DNA of 64,000 nt from Velthaea sp965214335 (GTDB lineage: Bacteria > Vulcanimicrobiota > Vulcanimicrobiia > Vulcanimicrobiales > Vulcanimicrobiaceae), in NCBI GenBank assembly GCA_965214335.1, contig CBDCBO010000012.1, positions 62,001 to 126,000 on the forward strand. Reading direction: 5' to 3'. Of the stretch, positions 34,028-42,434 are shown in pieces (the stretch's first letter is position 1; each line of letters starts with the position of its first letter). The notes beneath the pieces were generated by a model. The model had not been told where the DNA came from and did no database searches. It worked only from the letters and a program-made list of their open reading frames with translations. The translations under genes and the position numbers were made by a program.

Positions 34028-34807
34028 CTAGCGGCGCCGCGCGCGCAGAATGAGTTCAGCGGGAAAGTTGCGCGCCCAGTCCGGCGGTGCGAAATGCGCG
34101 TAGGTCGTCGCCGCCCCCGCCGGAGGTCGCGGCTCGACCAGCCGCTCGAGCTGCAATCCGTGCGCCTCGAATAACGCAACGTAGGCCCCGATCGGACGCG
34201 CAAAACTTACTGCACCATCACTCGGATTTTCGCAGCGGTCGAGCGCGAAATAGGAACGCTGCAAGCCCCGGCTCGGCGCATCCGCGGCGTCATCCCAACA
34301 CGTCGCGTGCACCGGATGCTCGATGCAGAAAACGAAGCAGCCGCCGGTTCGTAACAGACGCGCCACCTCCGGAACGGTGCGTTCGGGTGGCGCGAACGAC
34401 ATCGCCCCATGATCGCAAAACACGAGATCGAAGGATGCAGCGGCGAACGGTGTCGCTTCGCCGGGCGCATGCACGAATGCAACGGTCACCGCGGCAGCGG
34501 CGGCCGCGCGACTTGCATGCCTCAACTGTTGCGCCGAATTATCTAAACCCGTGACCCGCGCACCGCGCTGTGCTAAGGCGATCGACCAAGCCGCCGCACC
34601 GCAGCCATATTCCAAAATGTCGCGCCCCGCCACGTCGCCCAGCAATTGCAACTCGCTCTCGGGTAGCGACCATACGCCCCAAGCCATCGGATTGCGTTGT
34701 AACTGAGCCGCGTGCTGCGCTTGATACGCGTCGCTCGCCGCATCCCACGCCCGCCGGTTCCGTTCGTACACCTCCACGTGGGCGTCGCATTCGCACGGTG
34801 CTTTCAC
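34028..34807 (-). CDS. Class I SAM-dependent methyltransferase
   Basis: 259 residues. DILEYGCGAAAWSIALAQRG is motif I (SAM-binding GxGxxxW-like), ARVTGLDNSAQQL is motif II, and FDLVFCDHGAMSFAPPERTV and EVARLLRTGGCFVFCIEHP are motifs post-II and III. The N-terminal YERNRRAWDAASDAYQAQH and the SLPESELQLL segment are typical of small-molecule methyltransferases of the UbiE/Methyltransf_11 type. The substrate is unknown. GTG 34807 is the only in-frame start after a stop. A second, well-primed start in another frame lies just upstream (34877). Confidence 0.85.
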   Translation of the reverse strand: MKAPCECDAHVEVYERNRRAWDAASDAYQAQHAAQLQRNPMAWGVWSLPESELQLLGDVAGRDILEYGCGAAAWSIALAQRGARVTGLDNSAQQLRHASRAAAAAAVTVAFVHAPGEATPFAAASFDLVFCDHGAMSFAPPERTVPEVARLLRTGGCFVFCIEHPVHATCWDDAADAPSRGLQRSYFALDRCENPSDGAVSFARPIGAYVALFEAHGLQLERLVEPRPPAGAATTYAHFAPPDWARNFPAELILRARRR

Positions 34808-34906
34808 CGATCATCTCGCTTCCCGGACCGACGGCACCAAGTATCTTAAGCCAACTCTCATCCAGCTTACGTGCCATTTGCTTCCTTCTGCGGTACATAC
34901 TGCAGT

Positions 34907-35407
34907 ATGAAAACGATATTTTCGGATGCCGTCCCGATGAAGGCGGCCATCGTTGCCGCGGTCAGCTTGACCGCATCGGTACTATCCGGGTTGCCCGCAG
35001 CGGCACAGACGGCGCCCACGCCGAGTTACGCTACGGGCGAAGAGAGCATTCGCGGGCGAATCGTCTCATTCGACGGTAAGTATGCGCTGCAGTTACGCGA
35101 CGATCGCGGCTTCGTCGATAACGTCAATCTGCATGACGGCACGATCATCAACCCCACCGGTCTGCGACTTGCGACCGGGCAATCCGTAGCGATTCTCGGC
35201 CATAACTCCGGTAAGACGTTCGAGGCCAACGAGATTGATACGCCGTATGCCGATTATGGCGGTCCGCGCTATGCCTACGGCTATCCGGCGTATGGCTATT
35301 ACGGCTACGGCTATCCGTACCGCGGCTATGGTTATGGCTACCGGGCCTATCCGAGCTTTGGCGTCGGTTTCCGCGAGCGCGGTTTTGGGGTGCGCGGCTG
35401 GTTCTGA
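34907..35407 (+). CDS. Secreted protein with Gly/Tyr-rich tail
   Basis: 166 residues from ATG 34907 (ATG 34937 is an alternative). The signal peptide is followed by a short beta domain (EESIRGRIVSFDGKYALQLR ... LRLATGQSVAILGHNS), likely OB-like, then a tail of repeated YGYP/GYGY units ending GWF. Similar Tyr/Gly tails occur in envelope proteins that stick to cell-wall or matrix material. I recognise no named family. It is divergent from the methyltransferase gene and upstream of mscS on the same strand. Confidence 0.7.
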   Translation: MKTIFSDAVPMKAAIVAAVSLTASVLSGLPAAAQTAPTPSYATGEESIRGRIVSFDGKYALQLRDDRGFVDNVNLHDGTIINPTGLRLATGQSVAILGHNSGKTFEANEIDTPYADYGGPRYAYGYPAYGYYGYGYPYRGYGYGYRAYPSFGVGFRERGFGVRGWF

Positions 35408-35473
35408 CCGCGGTGTGACGCGCGCCCGTTGAGGCGGGGGTGACCGTACGGCCAAGCGGGTAGTCCGCACCGG

Positions 35474-37186
35474 ATGCCGTCGCTCCGCTCGATCCTCATG
35501 ACGCTCAGCGTTATCGCTGCGCTGACAACCTCCAGCGCGGCGGCGCGGGCGCCCCACCGCGGGCCCGTCGTCGTCGGACAACTGGCCTTGCCCACCGCGG
35601 GACCGCTCCCGGCGGCAAGCGGGCTGCTCGTTACCGGAATCTATGTCACGGCGCCGATCGTACTCGACGGCGTCGTTTTGTTTCGCGTCGCCGCCCCGAT
35701 CAACGCGCCGGTGGCGCAGTTGCCGATCGGCACGCGCGTGGCCGACGTCCAAGCAGCGCTCGGCCGGCTCGTCGCCGAATCCGGCGGCGGCCTCAACGCC
35801 CGAACTGATTTCGATCCGGCGACGTTGCGGGTGCACGTGAAGCGCGAAGGCGACGTCGCCGTTCTGCTGGCCGCCGACACAAAGCATTCCGACCCGGTAC
35901 CGGTGGTGACCATTACAAGCGTTGATGCGCAATCCAACGGGACCGACGTCGACACGCTCGCCGCTCAGTGGCAGAGCACGTTGCAAAGTGCCCTTATCCG
36001 GGCGCTCGAAGTGCGTCAGCCGGCGGTTGAAAAACGCAGCCTGGAACGCATCGCCCGGGTGGCCATCGCACTCGTGGCAATCTCGCTCTTGGTGCTCCCG
36101 ATTTTGCGGTTTTTATGGCAGCGCATGGAGCGCTTGGAAAGCCGGCTCGCGGAGCGTACACGTACGTTGGCCGCGGCCGCACCGGAATCGCCCGAGCAGG
36201 CCGCCGCCGACGCGCGCCGGCGACGCTTCTTTATTTTGGCCTTGCGTGAACTCGCACCCGCGCAGCGACTAAGTCTATATGGCGCGATCGCCGAGACGAT
36301 CGTGTGGGCGCTGGTGCTGGCATGGTTCATCAGCGTCACGTGGAGTCTCTCGCTGTTCGCGGAAACGTCGCCGCTGGCCGAAGGCATCATCCACGCCGCG
36401 ATCGGCGTCGTCACGACGATCATCATCACCGGACTGCTCAATCGCATCTTGGATATCGTTATCTCGCGCGCGGCGACCGCGTGGCGTTTGCGGCGGACCG
36501 GCAACTCGGAAGATCGCGCCCGGCTGCTGCTGCGCATTCCGACCATCTCGCGCGCCGTCGCCGGCGCCAAGACGTTCGTATTGATCTTCATCGCCGTGCT
36601 TTCGGTGTTCGGTCAGATCGGCGTACCGATCGGATCGGTGGTGACGATCGGCGGCTTGGCGGCAATTGCGCTATCGCTGGCGGCCCAGAACTTCGTGCGC
36701 GATTTCCTCAACGGGTTTCTCGTGCTCTTTGAGGACCAATACGTCGTCGGCGACTATGTCACGATCAATGCCTTTAGCGGCAGCGTCGAACGCCTGACCT
36801 TACGGATGGTGCAAATACGCGACGCCGCCGGCGACCTCATCACCGTCCCGCATAGTTCGGTCGTCAACGTCGTGAATCAATCGCGCAATTGGTCGCGGGT
36901 CGATTACCGCGTGCCGGTCGACGCGGCGGCCGACATCGCACAAGCGATCGCCATCGTCGCAGCGCAGATCGCGGCGCTGGCCGCCGAGGGCGATTGGATG
37001 CACGGCATTAGTGAACCCGTTGAGTGGATCGGCATCGATAGTCTAAGCCGCGACGCGGTGATCGTGCGTGCATCGATAAAGACGGCGCCGCTCCGTCAAT
37101 TCGAGCTGCGCCGTCAGATTAACGACCGGGTCCGCGTTGCGTTCGTTCGGGCCGGAATTGGCCTCGGTGCACCGCTGCCGGCGTAA
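35474..37186 (+). CDS. MscS-family mechanosensitive channel with periplasmic domain
   Basis: 570 residues. A signal peptide and a 170-residue periplasmic domain precede membrane helices near 195-215, 275-295, 310-330 and 360-380. The pore-lining TM3 region reads VVTIGGLAAIALSLAAQNFV then RDFLNGFLVLFEDQYVVGDY, the MscS core signature, followed by GSVERLTLRMVQIRDAAGDL and TVPHSSVVNVVNQSR, the beta-domain. The C-terminal alpha/beta domain is complete. It releases solutes on hypo-osmotic shock. Confidence 0.92.
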   Translation: MPSLRSILMTLSVIAALTTSSAAARAPHRGPVVVGQLALPTAGPLPAASGLLVTGIYVTAPIVLDGVVLFRVAAPINAPVAQLPIGTRVADVQAALGRLVAESGGGLNARTDFDPATLRVHVKREGDVAVLLAADTKHSDPVPVVTITSVDAQSNGTDVDTLAAQWQSTLQSALIRALEVRQPAVEKRSLERIARVAIALVAISLLVLPILRFLWQRMERLESRLAERTRTLAAAAPESPEQAAADARRRRFFILALRELAPAQRLSLYGAIAETIVWALVLAWFISVTWSLSLFAETSPLAEGIIHAAIGVVTTIIITGLLNRILDIVISRAATAWRLRRTGNSEDRARLLLRIPTISRAVAGAKTFVLIFIAVLSVFGQIGVPIGSVVTIGGLAAIALSLAAQNFVRDFLNGFLVLFEDQYVVGDYVTINAFSGSVERLTLRMVQIRDAAGDLITVPHSSVVNVVNQSRNWSRVDYRVPVDAAADIAQAIAIVAAQIAALAAEGDWMHGISEPVEWIGIDSLSRDAVIVRASIKTAPLRQFELRRQINDRVRVAFVRAGIGLGAPLPA

Positions 37187-37201
37187 CTCGGGGGAAACGA
37201 G

Positions 37202-37894
37202 CTACAGGTGGCACACCCCGGCGACGTTCGAGCCTAACGAACACGGCGCTGCGACGGGTGCCGCCGAACCACCACCACCGCCACCGCCGACTAGGCTCGC
37301 CGCGATCGGCGCCAACAGGCCCAGGAACGGCAAGCCACTGGTGTGGGCGACGGGCGCGGCGTAGGCGGCCACCGGAACCGGAGCGCCGGCTGCCGCGACG
37401 GTTTGCGGAACGTCGAACGTTACGGGTGTCGCCGGCACGATTGCCGGTCGCGGTGCGACGTATGCGACGGCGCGCACGGCTTTGGGCTGTTTTGCCACCG
37501 CAACGACCGGTGGCCGCTGCGCGATCGCCCGACCGCGATTCATTGAAAGATTGCCGCAGATGCGCGGAACGATGACCGTCGTACCGTCAGCGAGATTCAC
37601 TTCCCAACCCATCGTTCCGCTCGGCACGACAACATTGCGCAGCGCGTACACCTGGCCGTTGCGGCGATGAACGCCGGCCATCGCATCGATGTGGCGCGGC
37701 AACCGAACGTAAATGGCGTCGCCGTCGGTCAAGGCCTGACGAAACTCGGCGTATTCACGCCGCGTGAGCCCGATCTTCGCGGCCGCCTCGGTATAGGCCG
37801 AAGCGCGATCTTGGGTCACGGCATAGATGTCCGCCACGCGAACGGGTTGCGCGGGGCTCATCCGATCGACATACAAATTTACCGGGATCGACAT
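37202..37894 (-). CDS. Unknown protein with C-terminal glycine stretch
   Basis: 230 residues from ATG 37894, which has GGAGG 9 bases upstream. The N-terminal 115 residues (PVNLYVDRMSPAQPVRVADI, AAAKIGLTRREYAEFRQALT, GTMGWEVNLADGTTVIVPRI) look like a folded domain. An Ala/Pro/Val-rich region follows, then a hydrophobic segment near 190-205, a run of seven glycines and AAPCSLGSNVAGVCHL with two Cys. No classical signal peptide is seen. Family not recognised. It converges with mscS, 15 bases between the genes. Confidence 0.65.
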   Translation of the reverse strand: MSIPVNLYVDRMSPAQPVRVADIYAVTQDRASAYTEAAAKIGLTRREYAEFRQALTDGDAIYVRLPRHIDAMAGVHRRNGQVYALRNVVVPSGTMGWEVNLADGTTVIVPRICGNLSMNRGRAIAQRPPVVAVAKQPKAVRAVAYVAPRPAIVPATPVTFDVPQTVAAAGAPVPVAAYAAPVAHTSGLPFLGLLAPIAASLVGGGGGGGSAAPVAAPCSLGSNVAGVCHL

Positions 37895-38491
37895 ACGTAC
37901 TATCCTCCACGAACGATCGATACAGCTGAGCTCGTCGGCAAACCATATTTGCGGGCCGCTCACGTAGATACAATTTTGCGCCAAGACAGCGAGCGCTACG
38001 CCCGCCTACTGTGCATGTTTGTTAGGACCTAGGTCCTGGTAGGAAAACGGGAATGCTGAAACGAGCGAACTGCTAACTACAGTTGCGCACGATAACGCTG
38101 CGGTAATCCGTGGGACGCACCAGTGTCTGCGACGATGCAGCCACGGGCCTCCGGCAGACCAACGCACATATCTGCAGCGGAGTTCCGGTTCAAGCAAACC
38201 CGCTATTTGTAGAACGATGTTCCGCGGCGGTTAGATGGCCGCGGACGCAGTCCGATAGCGTTTGCGCGCCTTTCACAACCGGTCGGCGATGGCGGAGTGG
38301 CCGGCATTTAGCCGGCCGATTGACGTTTTACGACGCGTCCTTTCCGGTTGACGTCGTACGACGGGTCGTTTCCGGCTGATGTTCTCCGACGGGTCATTTA
38401 GTGAGGCGCAACTCGTAATCGATAAGCGCTCGACATGATGCGAGCCCCACGGACTCGCACCGACACAGGCTTTACGACAGCGTGGCTAGAT
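37895..38491 (+). other. 600-base non-coding stretch
   Basis: No credible gene on either strand. The left part should carry the promoter of the 37202-37894 gene. The right part contains an inverted repeat GGCCGG-CATTTAG-CCGGCC near 38299-38317 and three tandem imperfect 28-base repeats at 38320-38403. It ends at the stop of the chimeric lipoprotein gene. Confidence 0.6.
38320..38403 (+). repeat. Three tandem imperfect 28-base repeats
   Basis: Units start at 38320, 38348 and 38376. The first two share TTGACGT..TACGACG then G-TCxTTTCCGG, and the third reads CTGATGTTCTCCGACGGGTC then ATTTAG. A GGCCGG/CCGGCC inverted repeat sits directly before them. Multiple short repeats at one end are known from IS21-type elements, where they bind transposase, but no transposase gene is near, so an orphan IS end is only a hypothesis. 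Confidence 0.6.
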
Positions 38492-40909
38492 TTAAGGTGC
38501 GCGCCGGCGCGGTAATGCTTGCACGCGAGCACGTCGTGGATAGCGGCTTTCCAGCGCTCGGTGTTGTGCCAAATGGAACGCCTGGCTGCGAAGTTTCATC
38601 AACGCTTGGCCACCAGTTGCCGTTCCGCTGGGCCCTAAGTAGACTGCGGTGGGCAGACCGCTTTGCAGCGGAAGTTTATAGACCGGGCCGATATCCGTAT
38701 GAACTCCGGTAACGCCATTCGTATTATAGACGTCGATTTCGGGGCTTATGATCGGATTACCATTAATATTGCATTGTGGTGCAAGATTGACCACATAAAC
38801 ATACCCAGCGCTAACGGCCAAGTATTGACCGCCCTCGCTGTTGCCGATCGGAAAGGCACAACCAAAGCCGCCTACCGTATCGCCGCCCATAATGAAGTAT
38901 GGTACGAGGTCGACATTTTGCTGATACGCCCCCACTCCTAGAAGTTGCGAAGATATCTGATAAGCGGTCAAATAGTAGTGTTGTTGGAGGTCAGCGCATT
39001 GCGTATATAGCGCATCGTTAGGATCCGGAGTTGCAAGTGAATTGATCGGCGCATTGGCGCTCGGTGGCGGACAACTGGAAACTCCAGGCCAATACGTCGA
39101 CAATCCGTCCGCGGAAACTAATGACTGATTGCCGGTCAGAACGTAGAGTGTTGTGCCATCAACAACAGCGGCCGCAGGAGCGCCTTGAGAGCCGCCGATT
39201 GAGGATGTCAGACCTGCGATAGCCGAGAAAGGTGCAACGTTTTTATTATTCCCCGCTGTTGCGACGGTCAAAAGCGCCGCCGGGTTGGTCAAACTTTGAG
39301 CGTCCCCGTTCGTCGGAGTATCGATCCAAAACGCCGGCATATACGCATAGCCGTTGCCGTCGAAGGCAACCCCCGCTGGACTACTAAGAAAACATCCGCC
39401 GCGTACATGGAACTCCGAATAGCAATTCCAGCCCAGATTGAATAGTGGTGCGCCACCATTGTTCTGCGCCGCGAAACCGGTGATGAAATCCGTCGAACCA
39501 TAGTCTGCGACATACAGCGCATTTGCGGCAGTATTGTAATACAGAGCTTCGGGCTGGCCCACGCCGTTATAATTTAGCGGTACCGGATCGACAAGCGTAG
39601 GCACCGGTGAACCAACAGCGTTTGGCGGATAGCCCAACACATAATTCACGTCTACGTTGCTATCGAAGCAGTTCGGAAAAAGGTAGATCGTTCCGATGGC
39701 TGATACTGCAACGGCGCCGGTGCCATTGCCGATCTGCGCGCTACTCTGCGGCGCGGGCGCGCACGATGTACTATTTCCAGATAAAATCGACGGAGGCAGC
39801 TGTAACGGGCTGAACTGCAACACGCGATCGGGAGTCGGGACGGGGTTTGGATAGATACCTGATGCGATCTTCGTTCCGAACCGATATTCGCTAATGGTAT
39901 CGCTCTGCCCGTCGGCGACGTAGAGGCTGAGCCCGTTGGGCACCGGGGTACTGGACGGGCGAGGCGACACGGAAGGCAAGCTGGTCGGCACGCTCGTCGG
40001 CACCGGAGTAACTGGAACGGTCGGCGTTGGCGACGATCCCGGAGCAAGCACGTTCACGGGGAGTTGCGATGCGTTGACCGCCGCACCGTTTTCATCTTGA
40101 CTCACTGCCGCAACGAGCGTGCCGAACGACTGGCCGCCGGTGTAATGCAGCACGAGCGGCTTTTGCAGCGGCCCCGGTACCGAAACCGATGTCGCACCGT
40201 TCAGACTGAAGTTTGCCGAATCCGAAACGCTCACCGTAATCGGCGTGACGAAGAGTGCCGAGCCGACGATGGTTGCGCCGGCCGCATCAAGCGCTTGCAC
40301 CAACACGCTTTGGTCCTGCGCTACACCCAACACGACGCTCAATGAAGCCGGTGCCAGAACGATATTGGCAACATAGCCGCCGATGCTCAACGCGGCCGCC
40401 GCTCCGCCGATCGCCGGATTCGCCGTTGCCGGTACCGCCACATCAACGAAACCGGTGGAAATTAAAGCCCCGGTTGCGTTAATGCCCACGTAGGTTTGAA
40501 CGAAGTAACGGTTCACTCCCAACGCTGCGGGAATATTCTTCACCGGGATCACGCAACCGGCAGTCGAGGCTTGACAACTCACCGGGACGTTGACCGGTGC
40601 GATCGCGGGCGGTGCCTGCTGCGGTGACACGCCATTGATTTCAGCCAGAATCAAGAGCACCGAACCCGTTTTAGTCGAAACGTACGGCGTCGTCGCCGCG
40701 GTCGCGGAGCGACGCCCTTTTGCGCTCGTAGCGGCCGTGGTCGACGGAACGTTGATTTGAAAGGTGATGTGCTGGTTGAACGCTACGGACGCACCGCCGC
40801 CCGGCAGCGTTATCTGAGGCGCGGGCACAGCCGAGCCCGATCCGCCGCCGGAACATCCCAGCATACTCACGAGCGCGATCGCGGATAGGCACCAAAACAC
40901 GGTTCTCAT
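38492..40909 (-). CDS. Large lipoprotein with propeller-like repeats
   Basis: 805 residues. The lipoprotein signal ends LVSMLGC followed by SGGG, so the Cys is acylated. An Ig-like N-terminal half runs to about residue 295, then a Pro/Thr/Ser linker (PTPTVPVTPVPTSVPTSLPS) to about 325. A second half has YVADGQSDTISEYRF, EALYYNTAANALYVADYGS and GVAFDGNGYAYMP, which look like blades of an NHL-type propeller. The second half is lower in G+C than the first (two 60-base samples near 38.7 kb are 47% and 43%; one near 40.1 kb is 65%). The last 35 residues are Arg-rich and unlike the rest. ATG 40909 stands 2 bases after the upstream gene's stop. Confidence 0.75.
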   Translation of the reverse strand: MRTVFWCLSAIALVSMLGCSGGGSGSAVPAPQITLPGGGASVAFNQHITFQINVPSTTAATSAKGRRSATAATTPYVSTKTGSVLLILAEINGVSPQQAPPAIAPVNVPVSCQASTAGCVIPVKNIPAALGVNRYFVQTYVGINATGALISTGFVDVAVPATANPAIGGAAAALSIGGYVANIVLAPASLSVVLGVAQDQSVLVQALDAAGATIVGSALFVTPITVSVSDSANFSLNGATSVSVPGPLQKPLVLHYTGGQSFGTLVAAVSQDENGAAVNASQLPVNVLAPGSSPTPTVPVTPVPTSVPTSLPSVSPRPSSTPVPNGLSLYVADGQSDTISEYRFGTKIASGIYPNPVPTPDRVLQFSPLQLPPSILSGNSTSCAPAPQSSAQIGNGTGAVAVSAIGTIYLFPNCFDSNVDVNYVLGYPPNAVGSPVPTLVDPVPLNYNGVGQPEALYYNTAANALYVADYGSTDFITGFAAQNNGGAPLFNLGWNCYSEFHVRGGCFLSSPAGVAFDGNGYAYMPAFWIDTPTNGDAQSLTNPAALLTVATAGNNKNVAPFSAIAGLTSSIGGSQGAPAAAVVDGTTLYVLTGNQSLVSADGLSTYWPGVSSCPPPSANAPINSLATPDPNDALYTQCADLQQHYYLTAYQISSQLLGVGAYQQNVDLVPYFIMGGDTVGGFGCAFPIGNSEGGQYLAVSAGYVYVVNLAPQCNINGNPIISPEIDVYNTNGVTGVHTDIGPVYKLPLQSGLPTAVYLGPSGTATGGQALMKLRSQAFHLAQHRALESRYPRRARVQALPRRRAP

Positions 40910-40911
40910 GG

Positions 40912-42434
40912 TCAGCTGCCTCCGGGGAGGGTGACGGTCGTGGTGATGAGCAGTGGATACGTCGTCGTGATGTCGGCTTGTCCAGAATGTCCGTCGCCGT
41001 TGGTTATGGGTGGCGCTTGGCTCGTATTGAACGGATACGATGACTCGTAGGCCGGATAATCAAAGCCGACCGCCGCCACCGACGTTAAGAATATTGACGA
41101 CGTCGTAACGCCGCCGCCGTTCGTCGCGGCCAGCGCATTTTCTGCGGCAAGGTCGCTCGCGGTGCAGAACGTGTGCGTCGGCTGTCCGGTCAGCAGACCG
41201 GGGGGCCAAGCGACGGGCTCAAAAACAAGGTTTGTGGACCGGGCGCGTGCGTCACGAGCGCGTAGTGGTCGACAAAACTTTTGCCGCCCAGCGTGCGGCC
41301 CGTAAGATCGCAATCGGCCGTCACGATGGTAACGACGGCTTCGCGCAAGCCAGTCGGCACGTTGACGCTGAGCGTCCCGCTGCCATCAGGATTGATCTGC
41401 AATACGGGCTGCGGAAACGCCGGCAGTGGTGCCCCAATCGCCAAGTGCGCGGTTTGGGTGAGCGTGCTCGACGTCGAGTAATCCGCGCTCGTCGGCACAC
41501 TAACCGAAAGCGAATAGCTGCCACTCAGCGGCGTCGCGGTGAAATCGGTGAAGCCCAGCGGGTAGCCGACAAAGTAACTGTAGTTCCCATAGCCTTGGGG
41601 CGACGGCCACGCCGGTGGACCGCCGAAATACTGCACGGGGAAGGCCGGATCGCTAAATGCTCCGGATGGAACGCACGTGCTCGGACACGTACAAAACGCC
41701 GGCCCAAAGATGCTCGCTCCGCTCGTTACCGGTAGCGCTAGTTCGGCAGAACGCACGAGATCGGCGACGCCCAACGTCTGGCCGGCGGCGATCGCGAATC
41801 CTGAACCGTTCACCGCCGGCGGCGAACCGAAAAACGAACCGGTTCCGCCGCCGTTGCCGGGATTGACCCCGGCCCCTGTCCCGATATAATTCGTGCCGAT
41901 GCCTTCGCAGGGCTGCGTGTTCACGGGCTGCGTTGTCGCGATCGACGCGATGTCGGCATTCGACACCAGATTGTCGGCGGCTAAACCGTAACCAAATACG
42001 CCGACGAACGGCCCAAAGCCGTTGCCCAGCGACGCCGGCAGCGCGATTGTCGATGCTTTCTTGCCGGCGGCGCGGATCTGTGCCGCGAGCGCGCCGAGCT
42101 GCGCGGGTGTTTCACCCGAAATGTGGTTGGAGTTACCCAATAACGGACCGAAATTGAGGCCGGCAGGACCGGTCAAGGTCGGCGTGTTGACACCGGTCGC
42201 ATTATTGCCGTTGGGCTGCCGGAACGTCGCGACGACGTTGAGACCCAGCGCCGAAGCGCCGTTCGCCGTGCCGATCGTCGCGGTACCGACGGCGAACTGC
42301 AAGATACTTTGCGTTGCGACGTTGGGCGTGGCGACCGGTGGAACCGAACCAGCCTGACCGGAAGAACATGCCGCAAAACCAGCAATACAGATCAATCCGG
42401 CAATGCGCTGGAAAATCGGGGAGACGTTGATCAC
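40912..42434 (-). pseudogene. Lipoprotein gene interrupted by one frameshift
   Basis: The GTG start at 42434 overlaps the TonB receptor stop (GTGA). A lipoprotein signal, GLICIAGFAAC then SSG, opens the product. The frame continues to a premature TGA at 41190. Meanwhile the -1 frame, from LVFEPVAWPPGLLTG to TTVTLPGGS, carries equally good coding sequence to 40912. The switch lies at a run of five T (41221-41225, minus strand); one more T would restore a protein of about 507 residues (TTG TTT TTT GAG). It is a true frameshift or a homopolymer sequencing error. Many Gly/Asn/Ser-rich stretches suggest a surface protein. The function is unknown. Confidence 0.75.

Noticed and set aside
38320..38403. 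CRISPR array
   Set aside because: The units are directly adjacent and imperfect, with no unique spacers and no cas genes.
41190..41313. Programmed -1 frameshifting in the lipoprotein gene
   Set aside because: The five-T run is not a standard X XXY YYZ slippery site and no downstream stem-loop stands out. A plain indel is simpler.
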